Shown: one piece after another, positions 5,463 to 6,492 of the stretch
Position numbering within the stretch: position 1 is the stretch's first letter
Layout: each line of letters starts with the position of its first letter
Source: Neptuniibacter sp.
GTDB lineage: Bacteria; Pseudomonadota; Gammaproteobacteria; Pseudomonadales; Balneatricaceae
DNA length: 6,492 bases
Reading direction: 5' to 3'
Assembly: GCA_030149405.1 (NCBI GenBank)
Contig: JASBRM010000291.1
Coordinates: forward strand, 1-6,492
Position numbers and translations under genes: made by a program
Notes under the pieces: generated by a model
Databases searched by the model: none
What the model saw: only the letters and a program-made list of their open reading frames with translations
Told to the model about the DNA's origin: nothing

Positions 5463-5491
5463 ATTAACAAAAAAAGTTCTCATGGATTCAA
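5463..5491 (-). promoter_or_regulatory. candidate sigma-70 promoter of the MFS gene
   Basis: On the minus strand TTGAAT (5491-5486), a 17-bp spacer and GTTAAT (5468-5463) match the consensus at 4 of 6 positions in each hexamer. TAATAT at 5466-5461 is an alternative -10 with a 19-bp spacer. Transcription would begin near 5456, placing the 13-bp palindrome at the start of the transcript. Confidence 0.3.
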
Positions 5492-5509
5492 GGTATTGAT
5501 AGCCTAACA

Positions 5510-5518
5510 TGCTACAAT
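5510..5518 (+). promoter_or_regulatory. candidate extended -10 promoter of rhlE
   Basis: TGC-TACAAT is an extended -10 element (TGN plus a 5-of-6 match to TATAAT). The -35 region is poor, which extended -10 promoters tolerate. Transcription would start around 5525, leaving a leader of about 190 nt before the rhlE ATG. It is divergent from, and close to, the MFS promoter. Confidence 0.4.
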
Positions 5519-5524
5519 CTCGCT

Positions 5525-5713
5525 CGTTAATTTCAGACAATGCAATGAGCTGTAGAAAGTAGTTCCATTCCACTTCAGAAGAAACACTCTGTTGTCTATC
5601 TGCTCACATCGTTCAGTGTGAGTCTCTTTGCTGCAAATTGAATTATTACGCGATTTAACTCCGCCACGGTTGCGGACTGGACGGTATTTCGCTTTTTGCA
5701 ATTAGAGACCCTA
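5525..5713 (+). other. long rhlE 5' leader with potential hairpins
   Basis: This 189-nt stretch has no credible gene; a 65-codon frame on the minus strand shows no protein-like features. It can fold at several places. GCTCGTT (5522-5528) pairs with AATGAGC (5544-5550), including one G-U pair, right at the inferred 5' end. CTCACA (5603-5608) pairs with TGTGAG (5617-5622). TCCGC (5660-5664) pairs with GCGGA (5672-5676). Long structured leaders are known for some cold-regulated DEAD-box helicase genes, such as E. coli csdA/deaD. Whether this one regulates is inference. Confidence 0.35.
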
Positions 5714-6492
5714 ATGAATTTTGATGACCTGGGCTTATCCCGCCCAATCCTTGATGCGATTACTGCTAAAGGTTATGACACACCTTCTCCAATCCAGGAA
5801 AAGTCTATTCCAGCTGTGCTTGAAGGCCATGACCTTATGGCAGCCGCGCAAACTGGTACAGGTAAAACAGCTGGATTTACTTTACCTATTCTGGAAAAGC
5901 TTAGTGCGGGTATTCCGGCAAAACGAGGGCGGGCCCGAGCACTGGTTTTAACCCCCACTCGTGAACTTGCAGCTCAGGTTGCCAAAAGCGTAAGTGATTA
6001 CTCCGGAAATTTATCAATAAGATCACATGTTGTATTCGGAGGGGTAAAAATTAACCCTCAGATATCCGTGCTCCGGGGCGGTGTAGACATTCTGGTTGCA
6101 ACTCCTGGTCGTCTGATTGACCTGCATAATCAGGGTGCTGTTAATTTCTCAGACCTGGAAGTGCTGATACTGGATGAAGCCGATCGAATGTTGGATATGG
6201 GCTTTATCCATGACATCAAGAAGATTCTGGGCTTTCTTCCGAAACAACGACAAAACCTGATGTTCTCAGCTACTTTCTCTGACCAGATTCGTAAGCTGGC
6301 TCAAGGGCTTATGAACAATCCGGTCGAAATTTCAGTCACTCCTGTTAACTCAACAGCGACAACGATTAAGCAGTGGATATGCCCGGTTGATAAGAAGCAA
6401 AAAGGCCCAGTACTGATCGAGATGATTAAGTATCATCGCTGGGATCAGGTATTAGTATTTACGCGCACAAAACATGGTGCCAACCGTCTAAC
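5714..6492 (+). CDS. rhlE: RhlE-type DEAD-box RNA helicase (partial, 3' end outside window)
   Basis: This is an ATP-dependent RNA helicase of the RhlE group, acting in ribosome assembly and RNA turnover in the cytoplasm. The first 259 codons are present, and the reading frame is still open at the right edge. The motifs are complete and in order: F3 and the Q motif GYDTPSPIQ (20-28), Walker A AQTGTGKT (45-52), PTRELA (81-86), GG (109-110), TPGRL (130-134), DEAD (154-157) and SAT (185-187). The start of the second RecA domain follows, with [12 protein letters not shown] at the edge. The opening [13 protein letters not shown] and ADRMLDMGF (156-164) favour RhlE over SrmB, DbpA or CsdA. The ATG at 5714 has only a weak AGAGA site upstream. 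The C-terminal extension that distinguishes the subtypes cannot be seen. No frameshift or missing catalytic residue was found. Confidence 0.93.
   Translation, partial: MNFDDLGLSRPILDAITAKGYDTPSPIQEKSIPAVLEGHDLMAAAQTGTGKTAGFTLPILEKLSAGIPAKRGRARALVLTPTRELAAQVAKSVSDYSGNLSIRSHVVFGGVKINPQISVLRGGVDILVATPGRLIDLHNQGAVNFSDLEVLILDEADRMLDMGFIHDIKKILGFLPKQRQNLMFSATFSDQIRKLAQGLMNNPVEISVTPVNSTATTIKQWICPVDKKQKGPVLIEMIKYHRWDQVLVFTRTKHGANRL

Noticed and set aside
5603..5622. Possible CRP site in the rhlE leader (TCACA and TGTGA)
   Set aside because: The half-sites are in the wrong order: the consensus is TGTGA-N6-TCACA, and here it is TCACA-N8-TGTGA. It is only a hairpin.
5504..5701. 65-aa minus-strand reading frame between the MFS and rhlE genes
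   Set aside because: No ribosome-binding site, no protein-like composition, and it lies antisense to the likely rhlE leader.

Overview
The window looks like chromosomal DNA from a gammaproteobacterium, probably a marine or Oceanospirillales-like one. I infer this from the moderate GC content, the style of the FKBP, RhlE and MFS proteins, and dense short-spaced operons. No 16S or other decisive marker is present, so the taxonomy is soft. I see no RNA genes, CRISPR array, insertion sequence or origin.

Layout. Plus strand, 1-1247: a near-consensus sigma-54 promoter at the very left edge drives an unrecognised 212-aa cytoplasmic protein. A 9-bp perfect inverted repeat follows, then a membrane-anchored FKBP-type prolyl isomerase. 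Minus strand, 4056 down to 1260: a tightly packed five-gene operon, transcribed right to left. It encodes a DUF2282 secreted precursor peptide with four cysteines (BufA type), a DUF692/MNIO multinuclear-iron oxidase (BufB/HvfB type), a short DUF2063 partner protein (BufC/HvfC type), an ECF sigma factor, and a single-pass membrane anti-sigma factor. Minus strand, 5421 to 4210: a 12-TM major facilitator transporter with a TTG start. Plus strand, 5714 to the right edge: the first 259 codons of an RhlE-type DEAD-box RNA helicase, preceded by a long leader.

The centrepiece is the buf-like operon. In characterised relatives (the bufferins of Caulobacter and HvfABC of Haemophilus influenzae), the MNIO enzyme, helped by the DUF2063 protein, converts cysteines of the exported precursor into copper-binding groups. 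The peptide then chelates metal in the periplasm. Here the usual DoxX-type fourth gene is not in the operon. Its place is taken by an ECF sigma/anti-sigma pair that is translationally coupled to itself and probably co-transcribed with the biosynthetic genes. This suggests a self-contained module: envelope stress or metal is sensed by the anti-sigma factor, the sigma factor is released, and peptide, enzyme and sigma factor are made. That loop is an inference; I could not identify a convincing ECF promoter upstream of bufA. Within the operon, a 6-bp hairpin sits exactly between bufA and bufB, its loop containing the bufA stop codon. It probably keeps enzyme synthesis low relative to the precursor.
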